DNA from: Microbispora hainanensis
Lineage (GTDB): Bacteria > Actinomycetota > Actinomycetes > Streptosporangiales > Streptosporangiaceae
Direction of reading: 5' to 3'
NCBI RefSeq assembly: GCF_006874475.1
Contig: NZ_VIRM01000008.1
Location: 1 to 64,000 of the forward strand
DNA: 64,000 bases
In this document: positions 1 to 8,976 of the stretch, piece by piece
How positions within the stretch are numbered: position 1 is the stretch's first letter
Layout of the letters: each line of letters opens with the position of its first letter
Program-made: the position numbers and the translations under genes
The notes under the pieces: model-generated
What the model was told of the DNA's origin: nothing
The model's input: only the letters and a program-made list of their open reading frames with translations
The model's database searches: none

Positions 1-908
1 CGCATGGCCTCGCTGCCGGTGTGGCCCGCGTCGTCCACCACGACCAGGCGCGCGTCCGGCCAGGCCTGAGCGAGCTGCCAGGCGGTCTCCAGCGGTCCCC
101 CAAGGTCGAGGCGGCCGTGGACGAGCACACCGGGGATGCCGGCCAGCCTGTGCGCGTCGCGCAGCAGGACACCCTCCTCCAGCCAGGCGGCGTTCGAGAA
201 GTAGTGCGTGCAGATCCTGACGAAGGCATGCAGGGCGGCGGAAGGCCGGTCGCTGTAGGCGTCCGGCTTGCCGTTGACCTCGTGCGCGATCACCGCGTCC
301 TCCCACGCCACCCAGTCGCGAACCGCCTTGGCCCGCACGCCGGGATCGGGGTTGGACATCAGCCACGCGTAGGCGGTGACGAGGTCGCCGTCACGCCGGT
401 CTTCGGGAACGCCGGAGCGGAAGCGCTGCCATTGCTCAGGAAGGAACCGGCGCACTCCCCGGTAGAGCCAGTCGATCTCGGAGCGGCGGGTCATGGTGAC
501 GCCGGTGATGACGATCTCCGACACTCGCTCGGGGTGGGCCTCGGCGTAGGCGAGGATGAGCGTCGATCCCCAGGACCCGCCGTGGAGCAGCCACCGCTCG
601 ACTCCGAGGTGCTCACGCAGCCGCTCCATGTCCGTGATCAGATGATGAGTGGTGTTGGTCGTCAGATCGGCGGCCGGGTCGCTCGCGTGGGGCAGGCTGC
701 GGCCGCAGTTGCGCTGGTCGAACAGGATGATGCGGTAGCGCGCGGGGTCGAAGGCCCGGCGCCGGCCAGGGGTGCAGCCCGAGCCGGGGCCCCCGTGGAC
801 GACGAGCGCGGGCTTGCCCTCGGGGTTCCCGCAGACCTCCCAATAGACGAGGTGGCCGTCGCCGGTGTCCAGGTGCCCGTGGTCGTACGGCTCTATGGCG
901 GGATACAC
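1..908 (-). CDS. pip: Proline iminopeptidase (3' end outside window)
   Basis: Alpha/beta hydrolase of peptidase family S33 that releases N-terminal proline from peptides, probably in the cytoplasm. The visible 302 residues start at a GTG (908) and read VYPAIEPYDHGHLD, the usual family opening, which fixes the start. The oxyanion motif HGGPGSG begins at about residue 38, the nucleophile elbow GGSWGS puts the catalytic serine at residue 112, and HGRLD followed by DDAGH near the window edge supply the acid and histidine regions. The last residues and stop lie beyond base 1. The gene is divergent from the WYL gene; no functional link is evident. Confidence 0.93.
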   Translation of the reverse strand, partial: MYPAIEPYDHGHLDTGDGHLVYWEVCGNPEGKPALVVHGGPGSGCTPGRRRAFDPARYRIILFDQRNCGRSLPHASDPAADLTTNTTHHLITDMERLREHLGVERWLLHGGSWGSTLILAYAEAHPERVSEIVITGVTMTRRSEIDWLYRGVRRFLPEQWQRFRSGVPEDRRDGDLVTAYAWLMSNPDPGVRAKAVRDWVAWEDAVIAHEVNGKPDAYSDRPSAALHAFVRICTHYFSNAAWLEEGVLLRDAHRLAGIPGVLVHGRLDLGGPLETAWQLAQAWPDARLVVVDDAGHTGSEAM

Positions 909-1071
909 GCCGAAGAAACTACAGTGGCGCGCATCGGCGGGACGACCGGTTTCTTCCGTCGGCGGTCAGGCGTCCCGGACAGGAAACGGTGACCGGGAGG
1001 ACAGGCCAACCTAGCGCCTTTCCCGAGCGCACGTTCGGAAAAATGTCAGTCCTCGTCGCTATTGTCGAGAT

Positions 1072-1566
1072 ATGGCCAACGTCATTCGGCACTCGCTGAC
1101 CGCCGAGGAACTCGCCGCCCTCGCCCTGTCGCTCGCTCACCTCGGTGCCGGCCCGCAGTCGGTCACCGCCCGGCGCGGTCTGCGCCACGCTTTCGAGCAC
1201 CTCGATCTGGACGACGACGTCATCGCCACGACCCTGACCACCCTGACCACTCCGCTGCCCACCGACGTCGCCCGCCGGGCGCGGGCGGTGGCCAACGCGA
1301 TCACCGCGCGCCTGGTGATCCGCATCCAGTATCACGACGCGGCGGGCCGGATGACGGTCCGCGACGTCGAGCCGGTGACCTGCCTGGTCCACGGCGAGTT
1401 CTGGTATCTGGTGGGCTGGTGCCGCATGCGCCGCTCGATCAGGGCGTTCCGCTTCGACCGCATCCTGGCGGTGGAGCCGACCGACCTGCCGGCGCGTGCT
1501 CACCTGCCGCAGCGCTACCTGCCGTTCCAACGCCGCTCGCGGGCCGGTCGCCCGTCCGCGGCCTGA
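1072..1566 (+). CDS. Stand-alone WYL domain protein
   Basis: A 164-residue protein whose C-terminal half is a WYL domain, a ligand-sensing fold found in YafY/PafBC-type regulators. The signature is FWYLVGWC at about residues 107-114, followed by the conserved arginine-rich stretch RRSIRAFRFDRI. The usual N-terminal helix-turn-helix of about 60 residues is absent; the first 75 residues are helical but carry no recognisable DNA-binding motif. It may be a truncated regulator or a partner sensing protein. It converges on the fmdB-like gene across a strong palindrome. Confidence 0.8.
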   Translation: MANVIRHSLTAEELAALALSLAHLGAGPQSVTARRGLRHAFEHLDLDDDVIATTLTTLTTPLPTDVARRARAVANAITARLVIRIQYHDAAGRMTVRDVEPVTCLVHGEFWYLVGWCRMRRSIRAFRFDRILAVEPTDLPARAHLPQRYLPFQRRSRAGRPSAA

Positions 1567-1624
1567 AGACGCTCCTGACCCGGCCGCCCGGCTCCGCTCC
1601 CTGACCCTGCGGCCCGGTCACGCC

Positions 1625-1654
1625 GCCCGCGGGCGTGGCGCCACGCCCGCGGGC
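1625..1654. terminator. Perfect 30-bp palindrome, bidirectional terminator candidate
   Basis: Two 15-base GC-rich arms (5' arm GCCCGCGGGCGTGGC) meet without a spacer and pair perfectly. The site lies between the convergent WYL (ends 1566) and fmdB-like (ends 1747) genes, where a shared terminator is expected. There is no T tract, which is common for high-GC actinomycete terminators. Confidence 0.6.
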
Positions 1655-1746
1655 CGCACGGCCACCCGCGCCTGCGGCCGGCATCAGACCGGAGACAGCC
1701 TGGGGCAGGCAGGGGCAGCCCGGAGAAGGCACAGGACAGACGCGGC

Positions 1747-1971
1747 TCAGCCGCCGCAGCAGCCACCGCCGCAGCAACCGCCACCCCCGCCACCCGAGGG
1801 ACGGGCGGCGGAAGCCCCGGACGCCCTGCCCGTGACGGCCACCGTGGACAGCAGCTTCACGGTGTCGTCGTGGCCGGAGGGGCAGACCGCCTGGTCACCG
1901 GCCTCAGCCATGGGACGGTTGAGTTCGAACGTCGATCCGCACGCGCGGCAACGGTAGTCATAGCGAGGCAT
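1747..1971 (-). CDS. FmdB-family zinc ribbon protein
   Basis: A 74-residue protein starting MPRYDYRCRACG, the classic opening of the FmdB/CxxC regulatory-protein family. CRAC at residues 8-11 and the later C-P-S-G-H form the zinc-ribbon knuckles. The tail is low complexity and ends in a glycine/cysteine run (GGGCCGGGCCGG-type), which is frequent in actinobacterial members but of unknown role. The function is not established; a metal-binding or regulatory role is inferred from the fold. Confidence 0.85.
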   Translation of the reverse strand: MPRYDYRCRACGSTFELNRPMAEAGDQAVCPSGHDDTVKLLSTVAVTGRASGASAARPSGGGGGGCCGGGCCGG

Positions 1972-2023
1972 GCGTCCAGATTAAAGCCAGGCCCGGCGTA
2001 CGCGGGCGTCCCGGAGAGGCGGC

Positions 2024-2839
2024 TCAGCCGAAGTGGATGGTCGCGTAGTCGGCGATGGGTCGGAAGCCGAGCCGCTGATAGATGGAGTTGGACGTGGGAT
2101 TGTCCAGATCGGTGAACAGCAGCACCTCGGTGGCGCCGTCGTCGAGCGCCTTCCTGCAGGCCGCGTGGGTGACGGCGCTGCCGTACCCGCGCCCGCGCAG
2201 ATCGTGCGGGGTGTAGACGGGCCCGATCCGCGACATGCCGGCGATCGGCGCGGAGACACCGGCGATGGAGACGGGCCGGTCGTCGTCCTCCCACACGATC
2301 AGTTCCTCCCGGTTGACACGGGCGGCGACGACCGGAGTGGGGTCGGCCGTGCGCTCGACGTGCGCCTCGCGCTGGAACTCCCGGATGAAGCACACGGCCG
2401 TCGGCAGGTCGCCGGGGCCCGCGACCCGGGGCTTCCCCGGCGCGGCGGGAGCCCGCAGCGCGCCGAGGCGGTAGAGCCGCTCGGCCCGGCGGCGTGTCTC
2501 CGGCCGCCACCACGCGGCCGCGAACGCCTCGGAGACGGCCACCGGGCCACCGACCGCGAGCACGTTGTGATCCAGCTCGATCAGGTCGCGTGCCAGCAGG
2601 GGAAGCGCCGCGAGCGGGACGTCGCCCAGCGCGAGCGGATAGGGCGGGGTCTGGCAGGCCGCCCCCGCCACGGTGTCGCCGTCCTCCAGCCAGGCCAGCA
2701 GGGGATCGGCCGTGAACTGACCACTGCGGATCCCGCGCAGCACGGTCAGCATGACCGTGTTGCGGACGGGATCGCGCAGCAGCCAGGGCTCCGCCGCCGC
2801 GGCGTACTCCTCCACGTCGGCGGTGATCGTCCACCTCAT
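2024..2839 (-). CDS. GNAT family N-acetyltransferase
   Basis: A 271-residue acetyltransferase with its GNAT domain in the C-terminal half. The acetyl-CoA loop is the stretch DLRGRGYGSAVTHAA (R/Q-x-x-G-x-G/A type) at about residues 207-221, followed by LGFRPIADY, the usual closing beta strand. The N-terminal 130 residues resemble the extra domain of two-domain GNAT proteins. I chose the ATG at 2839 (MRWTITADVEEY); the reading frame stays open farther upstream but that part overlaps the HNH gene. Substrate unknown. Confidence 0.85.
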   Translation of the reverse strand: MRWTITADVEEYAAAAEPWLLRDPVRNTVMLTVLRGIRSGQFTADPLLAWLEDGDTVAGAACQTPPYPLALGDVPLAALPLLARDLIELDHNVLAVGGPVAVSEAFAAAWWRPETRRRAERLYRLGALRAPAAPGKPRVAGPGDLPTAVCFIREFQREAHVERTADPTPVVAARVNREELIVWEDDDRPVSIAGVSAPIAGMSRIGPVYTPHDLRGRGYGSAVTHAACRKALDDGATEVLLFTDLDNPTSNSIYQRLGFRPIADYATIHFG

Positions 2840-2864
2840 GACGTCCACCTCATGGCGTCGCCCG

Positions 2865-3374
2865 TCAGGCCGCCGTCTCCGACAGGTAGGGCGCCCACTG
2901 CGGATCGCCGTCGAGTTGCGCGCCGATGAGCCGCCAGTGCGCACCGTGCGGCACCACCGGGGCCACCCGCAGCGCCCAGCCGATCTCCTCCAGCAGCCTG
3001 TCGGCCTTGCGGTGGTTGCACGGCGTGCACGAGGCGACGCAGTTCTCCCACGTGTGAGGGCCACCCCGGGATCGCGGGATGACATGGTCGATGGTCTCGG
3101 CCCGCTGGCCGCAGTAGGCGCAGCGGAAGTTGTCCCGGCGCATCAGCGCGGCCCGGGTGAGCGGGATGCGCGTCCGGTAGGGGATGCGGACATAACGCCG
3201 GAGCCGGATCACCGATGGGACGTCGAGCGTGCGCGTGGCCGAGCGCAGGACCGCGCCCCGGCCGTCGCGGTGCACGACGTCCGCCTTCTCTCTCAGCACC
3301 AGGATGACCGCCCGGTGCAGGGAGAGCGTGGTCAGCGGTTCGTATGTGGCGTTCAGGAGCAGGACTTGGCGCAT
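2865..3374 (-). CDS. HNH endonuclease family protein
   Basis: A 169-residue protein opening with MRQVLLLNATYEPL, a hallmark of a conserved actinobacterial HNH family. The nuclease core has CAYCG, then TIDHVIPRSRGG with the catalytic histidine, WENCVASC and CNHRK, so two CxxC zinc pairs frame the ββα-metal motif. It is widespread and chromosomal, not linked here to phage or restriction genes. Its cellular role is unknown; a DNA repair or processing role is only inferred. Confidence 0.9.
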   Translation of the reverse strand: MRQVLLLNATYEPLTTLSLHRAVILVLREKADVVHRDGRGAVLRSATRTLDVPSVIRLRRYVRIPYRTRIPLTRAALMRRDNFRCAYCGQRAETIDHVIPRSRGGPHTWENCVASCTPCNHRKADRLLEEIGWALRVAPVVPHGAHWRLIGAQLDGDPQWAPYLSETAA

Positions 3375-3673
3375 CAGCCGGCCTCCACAGCGGTCTCGGC
3401 TGTGCGCCTGGGTTGTGGCCCCGTCGGTTGGGACCCGGGTGCTTCCGTCACAGGGACCTCCGCCGGACGGCCCAGCGGATCGTCACCACGGCACCGCCCT
3501 TCACCAAAGTGTGGCCTTTTCGGCGGCCCCTGCGCCACCCCATAAAGGGTCTAGGAGGTGAACGACTGGGACGCCTGCTGCTTCTATGCCCAGGTGTTCA
3601 CCCCTTTATTCCCGTCTTGGCCGGGTACGGCCGATGTACCGTCGCAGTCGTCCGGCTGTTTTAAAGTGCCAGC

Positions 3674-5737
3674 ATGAGCCGAGTGCCGTACCCGCCAGCC
3701 CGCCGTGACGACATCGTCGACGATCTCCACGGAACGCCCGTCCCCGACCCGTACCGGTGGCTGGAGGATCCGGACGATCCGGCGACGAAGGAGTGGCTGG
3801 ACGCGCAGGAGACCCTCTTCCGCTCCGCCGAGCTCGAAGGGCGCGACCACTTCCGCGAGCGGATCGCCGAACTGCTGCGTTCCGGGTCGGTGGGCACGCC
3901 GTCCTGGCGCGGCGAGCGCCGCTTCTTCACCCGCCGGGCCCCCGATCAGGAGCACCCGGTCCTGTACGTCGCGGACGGCGACGGCGAGCGGGTGCTGCTC
4001 GACCCCACCACCCTCGACCCCTCGGGCCTGACCACGCTCGACTCCTACCAGCCGGACAAGGAGGGCAACCGGCTGGCGTACCAGATCTCGGTCGGCGGTG
4101 ACGAGGAGTCGCGCCTGTACGTCGTCGACGTGGCGACCGGAGAGATCATCGAGGGGCCGATCGACCGCTGCCGCTACTCCCCCGTGGCCTGGCTACCCGG
4201 CGGGGAGGCGTTCTACTACGTGCGCAGGCTGGCGCCCTCGCTGGTCCCGGCCGGCGAGGAGCAGTATCACCGCCGCGTCTACCTGCACCGCGTCGGCACC
4301 TCGCCCGACGACGACGTGCTGATCTTCGGCGAGGGCCTGGAGAAGACCAACTACTACGGGGTATCGGTCTCCCTCGACGGCAGGTGGCTGTCGGTCTCCG
4401 CCTCGCGGGGAACCGCCCCGCGCAACGACCTGTGGGTGGCGGATCTGGCCGCCTCGTCGCCGGAGGCGCCGGAGCTGGTCACCGTGCAGCAGGACGTCGA
4501 CGCCCAGACCGGGCTCCACTTCGGCCGCGACGGGCGGCTCTACGTCTTCACCGATCTCGACGCCTCGCGTGGACGGGTCTGCGTCACCTCGCCGGAGACA
4601 CCCGGCCGTGAGCACTGGCGCGACCTGATCCCCGAGGACGCCGAGGCGGTGCTGTCCGACTTCGCGATCCTCGACGGCATGGCCGAGCCGGTCCTGCTCG
4701 TCGGCTGGACCCGCCACGCGATCGGCGAGATCTCCGTCCACGCCCTGGAGACCGGCGAGCGGATCGGCGAGGTCCCGTTGCCGGGGCTCGGCTCCATCGG
4801 AGGGATCTTCGAGCGCCCGGAGGGCGGGCACGAGGCCTGGTTCAGCTACACCGACGGCATCACCCCGACCGCCGTGTACCACTACGACGCGCTCACCGGC
4901 GAGACCTCGCTCTGGGAGGCGCCTCCCGGCGCGGTGGAGGTGCCCGAGGCGACGACCGAGCAGGTGGTCTACCGGTCGAAGGACGGCACCGAGGTACGCA
5001 TGCTGGTCACCTCGCGCCCCGGCTCCGGGCCCCGTCCCACGATCCTGTACGGCTACGGCGGCTTCGGGGTCCCGATGACCCCCGGCTTCTCCGCCACGAC
5101 GCTGGCGTGGGTCGAGGCGGGCGGCGTCTACGCGGTCGCCCAGCTCCGCGGCGGCGGCGAGGAGGGCGAGCAGTGGCACCGCGACGGCATGCTCGGCAAG
5201 AAGCAGAACGTCTTCGACGACCTGCACGCCGCGGCCGAGCACCTCATCGCCACCGGCGTCACCAGCCGGGATCAGCTCGCCATCTCGGGCGGCTCCAACG
5301 GCGGCCTGCTCGTCGGCGCGGCGCTCACCCAGCGCCCCGACCTGTACGCGGCCGTCGTCTGCCTGGCCCCGCTGCTCGACATGATCAGGTATGAGAAGTT
5401 CGGTCTCGGGGCGACCTGGAACGTCGAGTACGGCTCGGCCGACGTGCCGGAGGAGTTCGCCTGGCTGTGGGGCTACTCGCCGTACCACCACGTGCGTGAG
5501 GGGGTGTCCTACCCGGCCACGCTGTTCGCCGTGTTCGCGTCCGACACCCGCGTCCATCCCCTGCACGCGTGGAAGATGGCGGCGGCCCTGCAGCACGCGC
5601 AGGCGGGCGACCGCCCGATCCTGCTGCGCAACGAGACCGAGGTGGGGCACGGCGCCCGGGCCGTGAGCCGGTCGGTCGAGCTCTCGGCCGACCAGCTCGC
5701 GTTCCTGGCCCGGCACACCGGCCTGAAGGTCGGCTGA
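3674..5737 (+). CDS. Prolyl oligopeptidase (S9A)
   Basis: A 687-residue serine peptidase that cuts after proline in short peptides (EC 3.4.21.26 type). The N-terminal ~400 residues form the seven-bladed propeller that filters substrates; the C-terminal catalytic domain holds the nucleophile in GGSNGG (Ser541), an acid in ASDTRVHP (about Asp624) and the histidine in EVGHG (about His659). The N-terminal PYRWLEDPDDP is the family signature. There is no signal peptide, so the enzyme is cytoplasmic. It converges tightly on purU, with 10 bp between stops. Confidence 0.95.
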   Translation: MSRVPYPPARRDDIVDDLHGTPVPDPYRWLEDPDDPATKEWLDAQETLFRSAELEGRDHFRERIAELLRSGSVGTPSWRGERRFFTRRAPDQEHPVLYVADGDGERVLLDPTTLDPSGLTTLDSYQPDKEGNRLAYQISVGGDEESRLYVVDVATGEIIEGPIDRCRYSPVAWLPGGEAFYYVRRLAPSLVPAGEEQYHRRVYLHRVGTSPDDDVLIFGEGLEKTNYYGVSVSLDGRWLSVSASRGTAPRNDLWVADLAASSPEAPELVTVQQDVDAQTGLHFGRDGRLYVFTDLDASRGRVCVTSPETPGREHWRDLIPEDAEAVLSDFAILDGMAEPVLLVGWTRHAIGEISVHALETGERIGEVPLPGLGSIGGIFERPEGGHEAWFSYTDGITPTAVYHYDALTGETSLWEAPPGAVEVPEATTEQVVYRSKDGTEVRMLVTSRPGSGPRPTILYGYGGFGVPMTPGFSATTLAWVEAGGVYAVAQLRGGGEEGEQWHRDGMLGKKQNVFDDLHAAAEHLIATGVTSRDQLAISGGSNGGLLVGAALTQRPDLYAAVVCLAPLLDMIRYEKFGLGATWNVEYGSADVPEEFAWLWGYSPYHHVREGVSYPATLFAVFASDTRVHPLHAWKMAAALQHAQAGDRPILLRNETEVGHGARAVSRSVELSADQLAFLARHTGLKVG

Positions 5738-5747
5738 GGCGCGGAGG

Positions 5748-6596
5748 TCAGCGCGGGAAGATGACGGTCTTGTGGCCGTCCAGCAGCACGCGGTGCTCCG
5801 CGTGCCAGCGGACGGCCCGGGCCAGCGCCTGGCATTCGAGGTCGCGACCGATCGCGGCGAGGTCCTCGGGCGAGTGGGTGTGGTTCACCCGCGCGACCTC
5901 CTGCTCGATGATCGGCCCCTCGTCGAGGTCGGGCGTCACGTAGTGCGCCGTGGCGCCGATCAGCTTCACGCCGCGGGAGTACGCCTGGTGGTAGGGCTTG
6001 GCGCCCTTGAACGACGGCAGGAACGAGTGATGGATGTTGATCATGCGCCCGGCGAGCTTGGCGCACATCTCCTGTGAGAGCACCTGCATGTAGCGGGCGA
6101 GCACGACCAGGTCGGCCTGATAGTGGTCGACCAGCGTGAGGATCTCCGCCTCCTGCCGGGGCTTGGTGTCCGGGGTGACCGGCAGGTGGTGGTAGTCCAC
6201 CCCGTACGACTGGGTGAGGGGACGCAGGTCGGGGTGGTTGGACGCGACGCCCACGATCTCGATGGGCAGCAGGCCCGAGCGCACCCGATAGAGCAGGTCG
6301 TTGAGGCAGTGATCGAACCGGCTGACGAGCACGAGCGCCCGCGTCCGCACCGCGAGGTCGAAGAGCTGGAACTCCATGGCGAACTCCGACGCGAGCGCGG
6401 CGAACTCGGCCTGCAGCTCGTCGACGGCGCGCCCGCTGGAGAACTGCACGCGCATGAAGAACCGCTCCTCGACGGGGTCGCCGAACTGCTGGCTCTCGAT
6501 GATGTTGCAGCCCTTCCCGGCCAGCAGCCCGGAGACGGCCGCGACCACTCCCGGCCGGTCCGGGCAGGACAGGGTCAGCACATATTCAGCGCTCAT
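5748..6596 (-). CDS. purU: Formyltetrahydrofolate deformylase
   Basis: Hydrolyses 10-formyl-THF to formate and THF, balancing the one-carbon pool and supplying formate to purine synthesis. Residues 1-85 are an ACT domain (YVLTLSCPDRPGVVAAVSGLL), and residues 86-282 are the formyltransferase domain. The catalytic set N-x-H-H is in MINIHHSFLPSF and the aspartate in DLDEGPIIEQE. The length of 282 matches the family (about 280-290). It is a single gene; the upstream 200 bp are repeat-rich. Confidence 0.96.
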   Translation of the reverse strand: MSAEYVLTLSCPDRPGVVAAVSGLLAGKGCNIIESQQFGDPVEERFFMRVQFSSGRAVDELQAEFAALASEFAMEFQLFDLAVRTRALVLVSRFDHCLNDLLYRVRSGLLPIEIVGVASNHPDLRPLTQSYGVDYHHLPVTPDTKPRQEAEILTLVDHYQADLVVLARYMQVLSQEMCAKLAGRMINIHHSFLPSFKGAKPYHQAYSRGVKLIGATAHYVTPDLDEGPIIEQEVARVNHTHSPEDLAAIGRDLECQALARAVRWHAEHRVLLDGHKTVIFPR

Positions 6597-6670
6597 GCTC
6601 AGATCCTCGACGGGTGACGGTATCGGCTACAAGGGTAGGGCCACCCGGTCGGCACACGCGGGCCCACAGC

Positions 6671-6767
6671 GGCGGGGACGGCGGACGCGGGGCCGGTAGG
6701 CCGCTGGCGACCGGGACGGCAGGTCGGTGGAGGCCAAGACGGCCGGTGGAGGCGGGGACGGCGGACG
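6671..6767. repeat. Two 17-bp direct repeats in an intergenic GGC-rich tract
   Basis: GGCGGGGACGGCGGACG occurs at 6671-6687 and again at 6751-6767, exactly 80 bp apart, with further degenerate GGTGGAGGC units between. The tract lies between the end of the TPR gene (6804) and the start of purU (6596). Function unknown. Confidence 0.6.
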
Positions 6768-6803
6768 GCGGGGTGGCCGTCCGCCGTGAGCGCTCCCCCC
6801 GCG

Positions 6804-8825
6804 TCAGCCCTCCTTCTCGTGCCGCTCCAGCGCCGCCCGCACGTCGGGGTCGTCCGGGGCCAGGGCCAGCGCCCGGCGCAGGTCGAGCAGCGCCTCCCGG
6901 CCCCGGCCGAGCGCGTCGAGCGCGGTGGCCCGGTTGAAGTACAGCGCCGCGTCCTCGCCCAGCTCGATCGCCCGGGTGAGGTCGTCGACGGCGCCCCGCG
7001 CATCGCCGGTCTCGAACCGCAGGGTCGCGCGGTTCGCCCAGGCCGAGGCCAGGCGGGCGTCGGCGGCCAGCGCCGCGTCGAAGGCCAGGGCGGCCTCCGC
7101 GTAGCGGCCCGCCTCCGTCTCCAGCTGCCCCAGCACGCCGTGCAGGTGCGCGTTGCCGGGGTCGAGGGCCAGCCCCGCCTCGACGTCGCGCCTGGCGGCC
7201 TCGTGCTCGCCGAGCATCTCCAGCACGCCGGCCCGGTTGACGTACGCGTCGAGGTAGCCGGGGTCGAGCTCGATCACGTGGTCGAGGTCGGCCCGGGCGC
7301 CGTCCAGGTCCCCGGCGGCCAGGCGCAGCTCCGCCCGGTTGTAGTACGCCTCGGGCAGCGGCGGGCTGACCCGCATCGCCGCCTCGTAGTCGGCCAGCGC
7401 CTCGTCCGTACGTCCCATCTCGAACAGCAGGTTGCCCCGGTCGAGATAGTGGTCGGGGAAGCCCGGGTCGATCGCGACGGCGCGGTCGAAGTCGGCCAGC
7501 GCCTCCTCCGGCCGGCCGAGGCGTGCGAGGAGCTGCGCGCGGTTGCCGAACAGCACCATCCGGTGCACGGGGTGGGTGTCCGGCCGAAGATCGCGCTCGG
7601 CCAGGTCGATGGCCGACTGCACCAGGCCGAGCGCCTCGTCGGTCCGCCCCTCCCGCAGCTCGATCAGCGCGCGGCCGTTCTGGTCGAACCCGAGCTTGAA
7701 GGCTCGCGTCCGCCGGTCGGGCAGCAGCGTCGAGATGGCTATCGCCTCGTTGATCCAGGCCCTGGCCCTGGCCAGGTCGCGCCGCGCAGGATCGCGGTCG
7801 CGCGCGTCGAGCATCGCCGTGCCGTAAGCGGCGGCGGCGTGCACGGCCGGATCGACGCTGACCCTGCGCGCCTGGTCGTACAGCTCCTGCGCGTACGCCC
7901 GGCGGCCCAGCCCCGCCAGGGCCGTCGCGGTGCGGTGGGTGAAGCGCCACCACAGGTCGGACCCCGGCTCCACCAGCCGCAGGCCGCGCGAGCCCAGCTC
8001 CACAACTGCGTGCAGGAGCCCCTCGGTGACGCAGTGGTCCACCGCGGCCCACAGGGCCCGCGCCGCCGCGTCCACGTCGCCGCCGTGCTCCAGGTGGTAC
8101 GGCACCGCGCCCAGGGCGTGCTCCGCCGCCGCGGGGTCGGCCATCAGCTCGGCGGCGCGCCGGTCGTGCCGGTGGGCCCGTTCCTCGGGCGGCAGCGACA
8201 GGTAGGCCCGGTAGGCCCGGGGGTCGTCGGAGGTGCAGTCAGAGGCGACGTAGTCGTCGGGCGGCCCGCCCTGGGCCCGCGCCTCCACCAGCCGCGTGCC
8301 CTCCCCCGTGTCCTTCCATGGGGGCTCCGGGGAGCCGAGGGCCAGCGTCAGATCCGGCACCCGGCGCGCCAGGACGCGCAGCAGCTCGCGGTCGGCCGGG
8401 TCCGCCTCGTGCAGGTTGTCCACCAGCAGCGTCCGCGGCCCTTCGAGGCAGTCGCGGACGAACTCGGCGATCCCGTTGGCGATCCGGAGCGTACGGCGCG
8501 GCGCGGGCACGAGGATCCGCTCGTCCTCGGTCAGACGGGCCTCGATGGTCTGCCGTCGCGCCGGCACCAGAGGGCGCAGGCTCGGAGCGACGGCGCGGAT
8601 CTCGATGTCGTGTTCCGCCACCAGGCCCGGGGAACGCTCCAATGCGACCGGGACGAGGGCGCGCAGAATCGCGCCACCGATCGTGTACGGACCGCGTAGC
8701 CGTCGGTGCCCGTTGACGACGGGCGCCACGGAAGGCGGCACCTCCGTGGGAAGCGCGAGGAGGGCCGCCACGCGGTCCCGGGAGAGGTCTCCCCGGACCC
8801 AGATGTGGCTCGGGTGGACCCTCAC
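6804..8825 (-). CDS. Seven-TPR protein with degenerate ATPase-like N-terminus
   Basis: A 673-residue protein in two parts. Residues 1-180 contain LLVDNLHEADP, which resembles the Walker B region of STAND/LAL ATPases (DDLHWAD), but no Walker A loop is visible, so ATPase activity is doubtful. From about residue 425 to 665 there are seven consecutive canonical TPRs (for example YYNRAELRLAAGDLDGA), a protein-binding solenoid. The GTG start overlaps the stop of the micro-gene at 8822-8899 in a GTGA junction and has no well-spaced ribosome site of its own, so translation is probably coupled. I do not recognise its function; a scaffold or peptide-binding role is inferred. Confidence 0.8.
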   Translation of the reverse strand: MRVHPSHIWVRGDLSRDRVAALLALPTEVPPSVAPVVNGHRRLRGPYTIGGAILRALVPVALERSPGLVAEHDIEIRAVAPSLRPLVPARRQTIEARLTEDERILVPAPRRTLRIANGIAEFVRDCLEGPRTLLVDNLHEADPADRELLRVLARRVPDLTLALGSPEPPWKDTGEGTRLVEARAQGGPPDDYVASDCTSDDPRAYRAYLSLPPEERAHRHDRRAAELMADPAAAEHALGAVPYHLEHGGDVDAAARALWAAVDHCVTEGLLHAVVELGSRGLRLVEPGSDLWWRFTHRTATALAGLGRRAYAQELYDQARRVSVDPAVHAAAAYGTAMLDARDRDPARRDLARARAWINEAIAISTLLPDRRTRAFKLGFDQNGRALIELREGRTDEALGLVQSAIDLAERDLRPDTHPVHRMVLFGNRAQLLARLGRPEEALADFDRAVAIDPGFPDHYLDRGNLLFEMGRTDEALADYEAAMRVSPPLPEAYYNRAELRLAAGDLDGARADLDHVIELDPGYLDAYVNRAGVLEMLGEHEAARRDVEAGLALDPGNAHLHGVLGQLETEAGRYAEAALAFDAALAADARLASAWANRATLRFETGDARGAVDDLTRAIELGEDAALYFNRATALDALGRGREALLDLRRALALAPDDPDVRAALERHEKEG

Positions 8826-8899
8826 CCCTTGTGGATCACGCTCGAGGTGCCGCTGAGCTTGGTCGTCCCCGGCTTACGGATAATGATCTTCTTCATCAT
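8822..8899 (-). CDS. 25-residue micro-gene coupled to the TPR gene
   Basis: A short ORF starting ATG ATG behind GGGGAAAGAGG and ending in TGA that overlaps the GTG of the TPR gene by four bases (GTGA). The peptide begins MMKKIIIRKPG, continues with Thr/Ser/Gly-rich residues and ends VIHKG; it is basic (six Lys/Arg), with no Cys. The same frame stays open upstream into the acetyltransferase 3' end, but only this start has a ribosome site. The ATG 3 bases downstream (8896) has better spacing. The 80 bp upstream are clearly AT-richer than the surroundings, as expected of a promoter. It could be a peptide ligand, modified peptide precursor or leader peptide for the TPR gene. Confidence 0.6.
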   Translation of the reverse strand: MMKKIIIRKPGTTKLSGTSSVIHKG

Positions 8900-8976
8900 G
8901 CCTCTTTCCCCACTCTTGCGGACAAGGCACAAGTATTCGCACAGATCAGCTATCCGCCAAGGGATGGAAGCATTAT

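Noticed and set aside
21-992. 323-codon plus-strand frame at the left edge
   Set aside because: Antisense shadow of proline iminopeptidase, whose catalytic motifs are on the minus strand.
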